This document shows positions 8,053 through 17,289 of a stretch of 64,000 nucleotides of DNA, piece by piece. The stretch covers positions 62,001 to 126,000 of the forward strand of contig CAVONT010000011.1 in NCBI GenBank assembly GCA_963697365.1, given 5' to 3'. The stretch is from CAIXZV01 sp963697365 (GTDB lineage: Bacteria; Chloroflexota; Limnocylindria; Limnocylindrales; CSP1-4). Numbering within the stretch: the stretch's first letter is position 1; every line of letters starts with the position of its first letter. The translations under genes and the position numbers were made by a program. The notes beneath the pieces were generated by a model. That model searched no databases. It saw nothing but the letters and a program-made list of their open reading frames with translations, and was not told where the DNA came from.

Positions 8053-10137
8053 GGCGCCATCTCCTCGAGCTCCAGCCACGCGTCCTCGGCCTCGGCAAGC
8101 GCCCGGTCCACGTCGGCCAGCTCGCTCGTGACGCGCCGCATCTCCACGAAGTTCGCCGACACCGACGGCGTCACCATCGCCAGCTCCAGCTGGGTCTTGC
8201 GCAGGCCCAGGCGGCCCAGCTCGGCGTCGAGCGCCTCCTTGCGTCGCCGGTAGGCGTCCTTCGACAGCTTCGACTTCGCGCTCGACCTGCGCTTCGCGGG
8301 TCCACCGCCGGCTCGACGAGCCCGCCTGCGCCCGGCGGCCGCCGCCGCGGCCGGGGCGGCGGTCTTCGCGGGAGACGGGGCTGTCGGAGCCGGTCTGCGG
8401 CGGTGCTCGCCGCGTCCTCGGTCCCCGCGCGGCGGCACCGGGCGGTCCGCGGTTCGCGCGCCGCTTCGCCTCGGCTTCGACGGTCCAGCCCTCGGCCACC
8501 GCCTGGCGCCAGGCCCGGTAGCCGCCATCGAATGGGACGGCCATCCCGTCATCGACCACCCACAGCCGCTCGCAGATCGTCTCGAGCAGCCGGCGGTCAT
8601 GGGACACGAGCAGCAGCGTGGCGGGGATCTCCGCGAGGAAGGCCTCGATCGCCTCGCGCGCCGCGATGTCCAGGTGGTTCGTCGGCTCGTCGAGGAGGAG
8701 CAGGTTGGACGGCATGATCCCGAGCAGCGCCAGCTCCAGGCGCGAGCGTTCGCCGCCCGAGAGCGAGCGGACCTCCTTGAACACGTCGTCGCCACGGAAC
8801 AGGAACCTGGCCAGGTAGCCGCGCGCCTCGCCAGGCGTCAGCGGAATCGCCTCCATCAGCGCGTCGAGCACCGTGGCACCCGGGATCGCCGCGTCGCGCA
8901 GCTGGGCGAGATAGCCGGGCTGGACCTGGTGGCCGAACGAGACCGACCCGTCGAGCGGGTACAGGTCGCCCGCGATGGTCCGCAGGAGGGTCGTCTTGCC
9001 GGCGCCGTTGGGCCCGACGATCCCGATCCGATCCCCACGCTGCGCAGCCAGGAATGGCGCGGTCGCGATGTCGATCGGCTCGGTCGCCTCGGCGCCATCC
9101 TTCGCCAGGGCCCCACGCCCGGGCAGGTAGCCGACGTGGAGGTCCTCCGCCTTGACGACGAGCTCGCCGCTGCGCACCGGCCCGCCGGCCAGCGCCGCAC
9201 CGTGGAGATGCAGGGTCCGCGATGACTTGCGGGGCGCCTCGATGCGTCCGTCCTTGAGCTTCTCCAGGCGCGCCTCGTGCTCGTGCATCTTCACGTGCTT
9301 GCGCTGGCTGCGATAGCGCTGGACCAGCTCGACCTCGCGCTGGATCTGGTCCCCCTGGGACTCCGCCTCACGCTCCAGGCGGGCGTCGCGCTCGATGCGC
9401 TGGCGGTGATAGGCGCTGTAGTCGCCGCGGAAGACGGTCATCCGGCGGTCGCGCAGCTCCCAGACACGGGTCACGGTGGCGTCGAGGAAGGCGCGGTCAT
9501 GCGAGGCCACGAGCAGGGCGCCGCCGCGGCGGCGGAGGTGCTCCTCGAGCCATTCGATCGCGTTGATGTCGAGGTGGTTCGTCGGCTCGTCGAGCATGAG
9601 CAGGTCCGGGTTCGCGACGACGAGGCGGGCGAGCGCCGCGCGGGTCTGCTGGCCACCGGACATCGCCGTCGGGGGCCGGCCCCACTCGTCGCGCGCGAAG
9701 CCAAGGCCGCTGAGCGCCTCGTCCACGCGCTGGTCCAGGGTGTAGCCGCCGAGGATGTCGTAGCGGTGCTGGAGCTCCGCGTAGTGGGCGCCGCCCGCCT
9801 TCCCGGCATGCTCGAGATGCTCCAGCTCCTCCCCCATCCGCTCGAGGTGCGCGGCGCCGTGGCGGACGGCCGCGCGCAGGTCGGGGGCAGCCATGAACGC
9901 TTCGTCGAAGTGGGCCTCCTGGCTGAGCAGGCCAAGCGTGAGACCGCGGCGGCGCGTGACGGTGCCGCCATCGGCCTCGGTTCGCCCGGCGACGATCCGC
10001 AGGAGGGTCGTCTTGCCGGCGCCGTTGGGCCCGACGAGGCCGATGCGCTCGCCGGGAGCGACCGCGGCGTCGATGGCGTCGAGGATGACGAAGGTGCCGA
10101 TCTCGCGGGTCACGCGTTCCAGGCGGACGAGACTCAT
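8049..10137 (-). CDS. ABC-F family ATPase (ribosome-associated type), one frameshift near the C-terminus
   Basis: Soluble protein with two ABC domains and no membrane part. Domain 1: GPNGAGKTTLLRIVAG (about residues 36-51), signature MSGGQQTRAAL, LMLDEPTNHLDI. A charged linker follows (QREVELVQRYRSQRKHVKMH). Domain 2: GPNGAGKTTLLRTIAG, LSGGERSRLEL, LLLDEPTNHLDI. ABC-F proteins act at the ribosomal E site in translation control or antibiotic protection; which one is unknown. Around 8380-8450 the frame moves and the natural C-terminus is a Lys/Arg/Ala-rich coiled coil ending in WLELEEMAP at 8049. The span is 3n+1. ATG 10137 overlaps the mutM stop (ATGA). Confidence 0.93.
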
Positions 10138-11198
10138 GCGGGCACCGTACCGGCTCGGGCGGCTGCGCGCCGCGTGGCTGCTGCAGCCTTCGTCCTGGCC
10201 GCACGCCGGCGGGCCTGCTCGGCCTGCTCGGATTCCTCGGCCGTCCTGCCCAGCGCCCCCTCGCCGTCGAGCTCGACCCATCGGCGGCCCTTGCGCCCGG
10301 TGGCGGAGCGTCCAGGGCGTGGCGTCATGGTCGCGAGCAGCGTCGCGCTGGCCGGGCGCTCGGCCGACGGCAGGCGCTGGCAGAACGAGCAGAAGTGCGT
10401 GGCCCGGATGCCGATCACGATGCGCCGGACCGGGCGGCCGCAGCGGTTGCACGGCTCGCCCGTGCGCTGGTAGACATCGAGGTGCTCCTGCATTCCGCCG
10501 TCTCCATCGGGCGCCGTGTAGTCGTCGATGGAGCTGCCACGCCGTTCGACGGCTTCGGCCAGGATGTCCACGACGTTGCGGTAGAGCACGCGCTCGTCGT
10601 GCGGACGCAGGGAGGCTGCCGAACGGAGCGGGTGGAGCCTCGAGCGCCACAGGGCCTCGTCAGCGTAGATGTTGCCGACACCGACCACGAATGACTGGTC
10701 GACGAGGAGCGGCTTGAGGCGGCCGCGGCGCGTGCGCAGGCGGACGCGCCAGGCCTTGAGCGTGAACCGGGGGTCGAGCGGCTCAGGGCCGAGTCCGTCG
10801 AAGGGGTTGTCATCGGCTGCGTAGAGCTCGATGCGGCCGAACTTGCGCACGTCGCGGAAGCGGATCTCCCGGCCATCGGCCAGTGCGAGGGCGACGCGCT
10901 CGTACGGGTCGCGCGGGAGCGCGGCCGGCACGACGAACACCTGCCCGGTCATCTTGAGGTGGATGGTGAGGAAGGCACCGCCGTCGAGGTTCACGACGAT
11001 GTTCTTGCCGCGCCGGCCGACGCCTTCGATGCGGCGTCCCGTGACGCCTGCGATGAAGACCTCCGGGTTCTCGCCGCGCAGCGTCCGGGTCCACGACACG
11101 CGCGCGCCGGAGATCTCCGGGCCGGGCGCCCCCTCGTCGGGGAGCAGGTGGCGGCGGAGGTCGCGGGCGACGGTCTCGACCTCGGGAAGCTCAGGCAT
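10134..11198 (-). CDS. mutM: Formamidopyrimidine-DNA glycosylase (Fpg/MutM) with a basic C-terminal extension
   Basis: Base-excision repair bifunctional glycosylase/AP lyase that removes 8-oxoguanine and formamidopyrimidines. The mature N-terminus P-E-L-P-E-V-E-T has the catalytic Pro2 and Glu3. Further motifs are IHLKMTGQ, FRDVRKFG, and VVGVGNIYADEALW (helix-two-turn-helix). The zinc finger C-x2-C-x16-C-x2-C (CNRCGRP...HFCSFCQ) ends near residue 272. About 80 further residues, rich in Arg, Ala and Glu, extend beyond the normal end; the extension is unusual and could add non-specific DNA binding. The product is 354 residues against the usual 270-290. First gene of the leftward mutM - ABC-F - coaE operon. 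Confidence 0.94.
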   Translation of the reverse strand: MPELPEVETVARDLRRHLLPDEGAPGPEISGARVSWTRTLRGENPEVFIAGVTGRRIEGVGRRGKNIVVNLDGGAFLTIHLKMTGQVFVVPAALPRDPYERVALALADGREIRFRDVRKFGRIELYAADDNPFDGLGPEPLDPRFTLKAWRVRLRTRRGRLKPLLVDQSFVVGVGNIYADEALWRSRLHPLRSAASLRPHDERVLYRNVVDILAEAVERRGSSIDDYTAPDGDGGMQEHLDVYQRTGEPCNRCGRPVRRIVIGIRATHFCSFCQRLPSAERPASATLLATMTPRPGRSATGRKGRRWVELDGEGALGRTAEESEQAEQARRRAARTKAAAATRRAAARAGTVPA

Positions 11199-11255
11199 CG
11201 CCGCAGAGGGTAGAGCAGGTGCGCGTTCGCGGCCCCGGCGGCGGCGGAGATCCTT

Positions 11256-11437
11256 GATCGGCCGCACCGATCGCCGGCGCGGAGACGCGGACGAACGATC
11301 GGCTGCAACGATCAGCCCGACGTCGCACCGTCCCCCGCGGGCTGCGTCCCGGCCTGGAGCGCCCCGGGGGTGTCGCATCGATCGGCCGTACCGATCACGC
11401 CGCCGACGCGCCCACGTGGTGATCGGCCCCACCGATT
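11256..11437 (+). promoter_or_regulatory. array of four phased 17-bp palindromes (putative operators)
   Basis: Copies at 11256-11272, 11297-11313, 11380-11396 and 11421-11437 follow GATCGG-N5-CCGATC; two have perfect arms and two have one mismatch. Start-to-start spacing is 41, 83 and 41 bp, near multiples of four helical turns, so all four would face the same side of the DNA. They fill the gap between divergent mutM and the MFS gene, the last ending 18 bp before the MFS start. The bound protein is unknown. Confidence 0.7.
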
Positions 11438-11455
11438 GCGGGCGCCTCGGGCACC

Positions 11456-12770
11456 ATGGGGACACACATGGAGACTCCCGCCCGGGCCGCCGCCACGACC
11501 GCAGGCCCGACCGCCGACATCCCGCCCGCCGCCGTCGAGCCCGTTCCCGACATCTCGCTGGCCCGGGCGCGTGCGGCACGGATCGCCGTCTCGGTCATCT
11601 TCCTGGCCAGCGGCGCCATCTTCGCGTCGGTCCTGCCGCGTCTGCCGGCCATCCAGGACTCGCTCGGCCTCTCGCAGGGCGAGCTCGGCACGGCGGTGGC
11701 AGCGATGGCGGTGGGCGGTCTCGTGGCCGGGGGCTTCGTCGGCGCTACTCGTCGGGCGGTTCGGGTCTGCCCGCATGACCGTCATCGCCGGGACGGCGAC
11801 GGCACTGCTGCTCGGGGTGATCGGACAGGCCTCGACGTGGGCGATGCTGGCCGGCGCGTATCTCGTGCTCGGCATGTTCGACGCGATCATGGATGCCTCG
11901 ATGAACGCCCACGGGGTCGGGCTGCAGCGGGTCTACGGCCGCTCGATCCTCCAGGGCTTCCACGGTATGTGGAGCGTCGGCGGGGTGGTCGGATCGTTCG
12001 TCGGGGTGCTGGCCGCGACCGCCGGCATCGCCGTGGCCGTGCACCTGGGCATCGCCGCGGCCGTCCTCGCGCTCACCATCCTCGTGGCGGGGCGCTTCCT
12101 GCTGCCGTCGGCTGTCGCGGACGCGCCGCACGACGCGCTGACCGCCGCCGAGCCGCTGCGGCCGGCGATGATCCCGCGCCTCCTCCGCGTCCTCATCCCG
12201 ATCGCGCTGCTCGGGATCCTGTGCGTCACCGTCCAGGGATCGGCCGCCACCTGGAGCGCGATCTTCCTCTCCGACGTGCTCGGGGCTCCCGCCGGCGTCG
12301 CCGCGGCCGAATTCATGGTCTACATGGGGGCGATGGTCGTCGGCCGGCTCACCAACGACCGGTGGGTCAATCGCATCGGCAGCGCACGCCTGGTCCGCGT
12401 CGGGGCGATGGTGGCCGGCGGAGGTCTCGTGGCGGTGATCGCGTCCGCGCCGATCCTCGCCATCCCACTTGCGTTCGCCGGGTTCGCGCTGGTGGGCCTG
12501 GGCACCTCACCGATGTTCCCGGTGATGGTGTCCGCTGCAGGCTCCCGGCCGGGGATCCCCTCGGCGCACGGGATCGCCCTGGCCTCGTGGCTCGTGCGGG
12601 TCGGCATGATCATTGCGCCGGCGCTGGTCGGGATCGCCGCCGATGCGTGGGGCCTCGCCGCAGCGCTGGTGATCCCGCTCGCGGCGGCCGGGCTCGTCGC
12701 CGTCCTGGCCCCGGTGCTCTCCGGCGCCCCGCTGCGACGACGGGCGCCGGACCCGGTCGAGGCGGGCTGA
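11456..12770 (+). CDS. MFS transporter (12-TM, YbjJ/FucP-like), one frameshift
   Basis: Integral membrane carrier. The first frame gives the N-terminus and TM1 (RIAVSVIFLASGAIFASVLP) followed by RLPAIQDSLGLSQGELGTAV, typical of YbjJ-type MFS proteins. Near 11740 the frame moves by one base (...GGFVG then ALLVGRFGSARM, the conserved MFS loop 2-3) and continues through the remaining helices to TGA 12770. The span is 3n+1. Start could be ATG 11456 or ATG 11468. Substrate unknown; relatives carry sugars or export metabolites. Four phased palindromes directly upstream suggest it is repressor-controlled. Confidence 0.85.
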
Positions 12771-12852
12771 CGCGGTCGCAGCGGGCCGACGCGGTCGAGG
12801 TGCGGCTGGCCGCCGGCAGCCCCGACGGGTCGGCGGTAACGGGCCACGAACG

Positions 12853-13361
12853 TCAAGGTTGCGACGAAGCCGGCCCCCCTAGCGCCTGGATGCCGGACCC
12901 TTCGACCGCCGACGCCCAGTCGCACGACCATGAAGCCGTTGCCCTCGGACTGCATCTGGACGAAGCCCCAGTCCGACAGGAACGCCGGCGCGGTTCCCGC
13001 GATCTCGATCCGGACCAGGTATTCGCCGTCATGCAGATCGGCGCCGAGGACCCGGTACTCGAACGAGGACCAGTCGGATCCCTCGATCGCCTCGCGATAG
13101 CGGTCCTCCGACCCGAACAGGTCGGTCCGGATGTTCGGGTAGAGCAGGCCCCACCCGAGGTCGCCCGACTTCTCGCTCGCCGATCGCAGCCAGCCACGGA
13201 CGATCGCCTCCGCCGTCACCGGCGGGCCGCCAACCGCTTCTCCCTGGTCAGCCGGATCGACCCTGGGCGTGAGGTAGGAGCAGGCGGCGAGCAGCAACGG
13301 CCACGACCGCGCACATGGCCGCCTGCGCGGCCCGCAGCCTCCACCGCCGAGACGGTTCCAT
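12853..13361 (-). CDS. putative lipoprotein downstream of polA, two frameshifts
   Basis: ATG 13361 starts MEPSRRWRLRAAQAAMCAVV. Near 13310 the frame must change by one base to complete the signal peptide as LLLAACSYLTP, a clear lipobox (LAAC). The main frame then gives a 110-residue domain with the segments GWLRSASEKSGDLGWGLLYP, SSFEYRVLGADLHDGEYLVR and FLSDWGFVQMQSEGNG. Close to 12885 a second one-base shift gives the end GSGIQALGGPASSQP. The span is 3n+2, agreeing with two extra bases. Function unknown; secreted and lipid-anchored. It starts 18 bp after the polA stop, so co-transcribed. Confidence 0.65.
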
Positions 13362-13378
13362 CACGACCCGACGTCCCC

Positions 13379-16369
13379 CTACGCCAGCTCCGCCGGCGCC
13401 TCGTCGGCCTCCGCAAGCACGGCGTCGCGCCGGCTCACCGGGGTCATCCCCTCCCACGAGTCCCCCACCTTCGCCTCGACGGTGAGCGGCACCGAGAGCG
13501 GCAGCGCGCCCTCCATCGTCTCGCGTAGCAGCGCCACCACCCGGTCCACCTCGTCACGCGGCGCCTCGACGAGCAACTCGTCGTGCACCGACAGCAGCAG
13601 CCGCGCCCGGAACGAGCCCTCGCGCAGCGCGCGGTCGGCCCGGATCATCGCGATCTTCACGATGTCCGCGGCCGTCCCCTGGATCGGCATGTTGATCGCC
13701 ATGCGCTCGCCTGCGGCCTTGAGCGCCCGGTTCGACGAGGTCAGCTCCGGGATCTGGCGCTTGCGGCCCAGCAGCGTGGACACGTACCCCTGGTCGGCCG
13801 CGGTCTCCCGGATATGGATCATGTACCGGCTGATGCCCGTGTACGCCGTGAAGTAGGAGTTGATGAACTCCTGCGCGTCCTGGCGCGAGATCCCCGCCCG
13901 CGACGACAGCCCGAAGTCGCTCATCCCGTAGGCGAGGCCGAAGTTGACCATCTTGGCCATCGAACGCTCATCGGAGGTGACGTCCTCGGGCGCCTTGTGG
14001 AGCACCCGCGCCGCGGTCTCGCGGTGGATGTCGGCCTCGCGGGCGAAGGCGTCGGCGAGGTGCTCGTCGCCCGAGACGTGGGCGAGCACGCGCAGCTCGA
14101 TCTGGCTGTAGTCGGCGGCGACCAGCGTCGTGTCGGGCGAGCCGGCGACGAACGCGTGCCGGATCCGGCGGCCCAGCGGGGTGCGGATCGGGATGTTCTG
14201 CAGGTTCGGGTCCGACGAGGAGAGCCGCCCGGTTGCCGCCACGGCCTGGTGGAACAGCGTGTGCAGACGGCCGTCCGGGCCCAGCAGCAGCGGCAGCGCC
14301 TCCACGTACGTCGAGCGGAGCTTCGTGTAGGTGCGCCAGTCCAGCACGGGCTCGATGATCGGGTGGACGCCTCGCAGCTCCTCGAGGACCGTCGCGTCGG
14401 TCGAGTAGCCGGTCTTGGTCTTGCGGCCCTTCGGGAGCTTGAGCTCCTCGAACAGGATCTCGCCCAGCTGCTTGGGGCTGCCGATGGTGAACCGGTGGCC
14501 GACGATCGCGTAGATCTCGGTCTCGAGCCGCTCGATCTCCGTCGCGAATTCGGTCTCGAGCGCCCGCAGCGCATCGTGGTCGAGCGCGACGCCGGCCGCC
14601 TCCATGCGCGCGAGGATCGGGATCAGGGGCAGCTCGATCTCGGTGAACAGGCGCTCGACGCCCTCGTCCCGGAGCGCCTGCTCCAGGCTCGGCCTGACCG
14701 CGAGGGCGGACAGGGCCTCGAGGGCAGCCGTGGTCGCGGGCGGGAAGCCGGCTGCGGCCGGGGGAAGAACGAGGTCCAGCCGCTCCGCCACCACGTCCGC
14801 GATCCTCTGGGCCCGGAGCGCGGCGTTGACCAGGTACGCGGCGACCTGGGTGTCGAAGGCGACGTTCGTTGCAGGCGCCGACGCATCCTCGGCGAAACGC
14901 GCGGTCAGGAGCGGCTTGATCTCGTGCCCGACGAGCGGCGTGCCGACCTCCTCGAGGAGATGGCGCAGCGCGATGGCGGCCTCGGGGCCCTCGGCGGCGA
15001 CGGCCCGTCCGTCCCGGCCCGCGACCGCGAGCGCAAGGGGGATGCCGGCCAGCGGACGCGGGCTGTCCAGCGCGATCGCGACCCCGACCGCGGGCTGCGC
15101 GCGGAGCCAGGCCTCGAGACCGGGCACCCCGCCCTCGGCGATGACCTCGAGACGTCCGGGGTCGTCCAGGGCCGCGGCCAGCGCGGCCGGCAGGTCCCCT
15201 TCCGCGACCGCGAGAGCCTCTGCGCGCGCTTCGGGCGTTGACGGGACGGCCGGGCGAGGGCTGGCATCGACCTCGGACGCGCCAGGCGAACCACCCGACA
15301 CCACGTCGAAGTCGAGCGAGAGCGAGAGCTGGCCCCCGGCGGCACGCGGCCCGGTGTACTCGCGGGTCGCGCGCCCGCCCGAGCCCGCTCCACCCGGCGT
15401 CGGAGGCCCGCCCGCCGAACCCGGCTTCTGGGCCGCCGGGAAACCCCCGTCGCGCAGCTCGCGCATCGCCGCGACCGCGTCCTCCGGCCGCTCGCCGACG
15501 AGCGGCGGGAGGCGGTCGATGAGCGTCCGGAACTCGAGCTCCCGGAACAGGCGCACGACCTCCTCGCGGTCGTACTCCCCCACCCTGCCGCGGGCCGGAT
15601 CGAAGGTGATGTCGCCGGCCCGGACGAGGCGCATGAGCTCGCGGCTCTCGAGGACGGTCGCCTTGTGGTCGGCGAGCAGCGGCTGCAGCTTGACCGGCGT
15701 GACCTCGTCGAGATGCTCGTACAGGGCGTCGAGCGTGCCCCAGGTCTGGACCAGCTTCGCCGCGGTCTTCTCGCCCACGCCGGGGATGCCCGGGATGTTG
15801 TCCGAGTTGTCGCCCTTGAGCGACTTGTAGTCGAGCATCTGGTCCGGCCGCAGGCCCCACCGCTCGTCGATCTTCGCGACGTCGTAGGTGACCGTGTTCG
15901 ACACGCCGCCCCGGAGCGAGACCATGAGCTTCGTCCGGTCGCCCACGAGCTGGAGCATGTCCAGGTCGCCCGTGAGGATGACCACCTCCAGGTCCGCGGC
16001 CTCCGCCTGGCCCACGAGCGTGGCAATGACGTCGTCCGCCTCGAATCCCTCGAGCTCGTACACCGGGATGCCGAGCGCCGCGACCACCTCGCGAACCCTC
16101 GGGATCTGGACACGCATGTCGTCGGGCATGCGGGTCCGGGTCGCCTTGTACTCCGCGTACCGCTCATGGCGGAAGGTCGGCTTGCCCAGGTCGAAGGCGA
16201 CCGCGAGCCGGTCCGGCTTCGCGTCCTGGATCGCGCGCAGGACGATGTTCGTGAAGCCGAAGACGGCGGTGACGAGCTCGCCCTTCGACGTGGTCAGCGG
16301 CTGGTCGATGAGCGCGAAGTAGCCCCGGTAGATGAGGCCGTTGCCGTCGAGCAGGAGGAGGCGGTCCAT
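13379..16369 (-). CDS. polA: DNA polymerase I
   Basis: Repair and Okazaki-fragment polymerase, 996 residues. The N-terminal 5'-3' nuclease (about 1-290) has LLLDGNGLIYRGYFAL, FEADDVIATLV and GDNSDNIPGIPGVGEKTA. The central domain (about 430-600) resembles the 3'-5' exonuclease fold, but the acidic Exo I pair is replaced (GVAIALDSPRP) and GHEIKPLL lacks the Exo II Asp, so proofreading is probably lost. The polymerase domain has motif A (DYSQIELRVLAHVSGD), the O-helix (SMAKMVNFGLAYG) and motif C (VHDELLVEAP). ATG 16369 gives the family N-terminus. A Pro/Gly/Ala-rich linker joins the nuclease and the rest. Confidence 0.97.
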   Translation of the reverse strand: MDRLLLLDGNGLIYRGYFALIDQPLTTSKGELVTAVFGFTNIVLRAIQDAKPDRLAVAFDLGKPTFRHERYAEYKATRTRMPDDMRVQIPRVREVVAALGIPVYELEGFEADDVIATLVGQAEAADLEVVILTGDLDMLQLVGDRTKLMVSLRGGVSNTVTYDVAKIDERWGLRPDQMLDYKSLKGDNSDNIPGIPGVGEKTAAKLVQTWGTLDALYEHLDEVTPVKLQPLLADHKATVLESRELMRLVRAGDITFDPARGRVGEYDREEVVRLFRELEFRTLIDRLPPLVGERPEDAVAAMRELRDGGFPAAQKPGSAGGPPTPGGAGSGGRATREYTGPRAAGGQLSLSLDFDVVSGGSPGASEVDASPRPAVPSTPEARAEALAVAEGDLPAALAAALDDPGRLEVIAEGGVPGLEAWLRAQPAVGVAIALDSPRPLAGIPLALAVAGRDGRAVAAEGPEAAIALRHLLEEVGTPLVGHEIKPLLTARFAEDASAPATNVAFDTQVAAYLVNAALRAQRIADVVAERLDLVLPPAAAGFPPATTAALEALSALAVRPSLEQALRDEGVERLFTEIELPLIPILARMEAAGVALDHDALRALETEFATEIERLETEIYAIVGHRFTIGSPKQLGEILFEELKLPKGRKTKTGYSTDATVLEELRGVHPIIEPVLDWRTYTKLRSTYVEALPLLLGPDGRLHTLFHQAVAATGRLSSSDPNLQNIPIRTPLGRRIRHAFVAGSPDTTLVAADYSQIELRVLAHVSGDEHLADAFAREADIHRETAARVLHKAPEDVTSDERSMAKMVNFGLAYGMSDFGLSSRAGISRQDAQEFINSYFTAYTGISRYMIHIRETAADQGYVSTLLGRKRQIPELTSSNRALKAAGERMAINMPIQGTAADIVKIAMIRADRALREGSFRARLLLSVHDELLVEAPRDEVDRVVALLRETMEGALPLSVPLTVEAKVGDSWEGMTPVSRRDAVLAEADEAPAELA

Positions 16370-16827
16370 CGGCTCCGAGCCAGCGGGTTGGATCACGGCC
16401 AGTGTAGCCGCGGGCGTGTGGGCACACGACCCACGACCAGGATCGCCGGCGCCGGGCCGTCGGCGGCGGGACTGGCAATCCCGTTCTGACCCTGGAAGTG
16501 CGAGCGTCGGCCTTGTTTGGCGCGCTGCCGACCGGCTCGCCGCCTGCCGCGGGACTGGCAGACCCACTTTCCGGCGCGAAGCGGCCTGCGCTGGCAGGCC
16601 AGCGGAGTCGACGGCGCTTCGTCGTCGAGATCGAGACTGGCAGTCCCGCCCCAGGACCGGCCGTGCCGAACCAGGACCGGCGGTCTCGGCCTAGGACTGG
16701 CGATGCCGCAGACCGGCCGAACCGCGACATCGTCTGCACAACTTCTGCACATCCGGCCGCGATCGTTGTCCTCGTCAACCACGACAGCCCGCACGGAGCG
16801 GGCCATCAGGATCGGAGATCATCGGAA
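16370..16827. repeat. intergenic region with dispersed 17-bp palindromes (CGGGACTGGCAGTCCCG family), locus A
   Basis: About 460 bp between divergent polA and a small membrane gene. It holds four related palindromes: CGGGACTGGCAATCCCG at 16467-16483, CGGGACTGGCAGACCC at 16550-16565, CGAGACTGGCAGTCCCG at 16632-16648 and a weaker AGGACTGGCGATGCC near 16693. The same element occurs three times at 57749-57910, 41 kb away. It resembles REP/BIME-type intergenic palindromes. No gene was identified in the stretch. Confidence 0.75.
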
Positions 16828-17208
16828 ATGCGTGCAGCACTTGCGCTCCTCATCACCGGCGGCGTCGCCATCGCCGCGGGCGTCCTCGGCTTCCAGGCCG
16901 GCGTGGCCAGCAACATCGGGGCGGCCGGGGGCACCGTCGTGCTCGGCGGCGGGCTCGGCGCGTTCGGCCTGTTCCTGTTCATGGGCTTCCTGTTCTTCTC
17001 GTTCCTCGCACTTGCCGCGATCCTCGGCGGCCGCCGGCACCGGCGCGGGGGTTGGGGCCACCACGGGCCGATGGGACCCGGCGGGCCCGGCGACGCCCGA
17101 CGCGCGTGGGTCGCCGAGGTTCACCGGACGCTCCACGAGGAGGAGGCGAATGCCTCCGGCCGGACCCCCGGCCCGACCCCCAGCGCCACCCCGAGCGCCG
17201 GCGCCTGA
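16828..17208 (+). CDS. small two-helix membrane protein next to a two-component system
   Basis: A 126-residue protein from ATG 16828 (GGAGAT upstream). Two hydrophobic segments, roughly residues 4-24 (LALLITGGVAIAAGVLGFQ) and 36-66 (GGLGAFGLFLFMGFLFFSFL), are followed by a His/Gly/Arg-rich stretch (RRHRRGGWGHHGPMGP) and a short helix (WVAEVHRTLHEEE). The histidine patch could bind metal. Small membrane proteins with such tails often precede an OmpR-type regulator/kinase pair, as here; it may be an accessory sensor or a target. Family not assigned. Confidence 0.65.
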   Translation: MRAALALLITGGVAIAAGVLGFQAGVASNIGAAGGTVVLGGGLGAFGLFLFMGFLFFSFLALAAILGGRRHRRGGWGHHGPMGPGGPGDARRAWVAEVHRTLHEEEANASGRTPGPTPSATPSAGA

Positions 17209-17289
17209 CCCTCGCCTGACCGGCGCCTGAACCTCGTCATGACGCCGGGCGGGTATCCTCGCCCGGCGTCGCCAACCCCTGGAGTCGGA

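Noticed and set aside
6700..10650. Single 1,316-codon minus-strand frame joining ABC-F and coaE
   Set aside because: It is two genes read in one frame because of indels; each has its own start, stop and family ending.
11256..11437. Origin of replication or iteron array suspected from phased repeats
   Set aside because: No dnaA, no AT-rich unwinding region and no DnaA boxes; position in a divergent promoter gap fits operators better.
16467..16707. CRISPR array suspected from repeated 17-bp elements
   Set aside because: Repeats are palindromic, variable and unevenly spaced, with no constant spacer length and no cas genes nearby.
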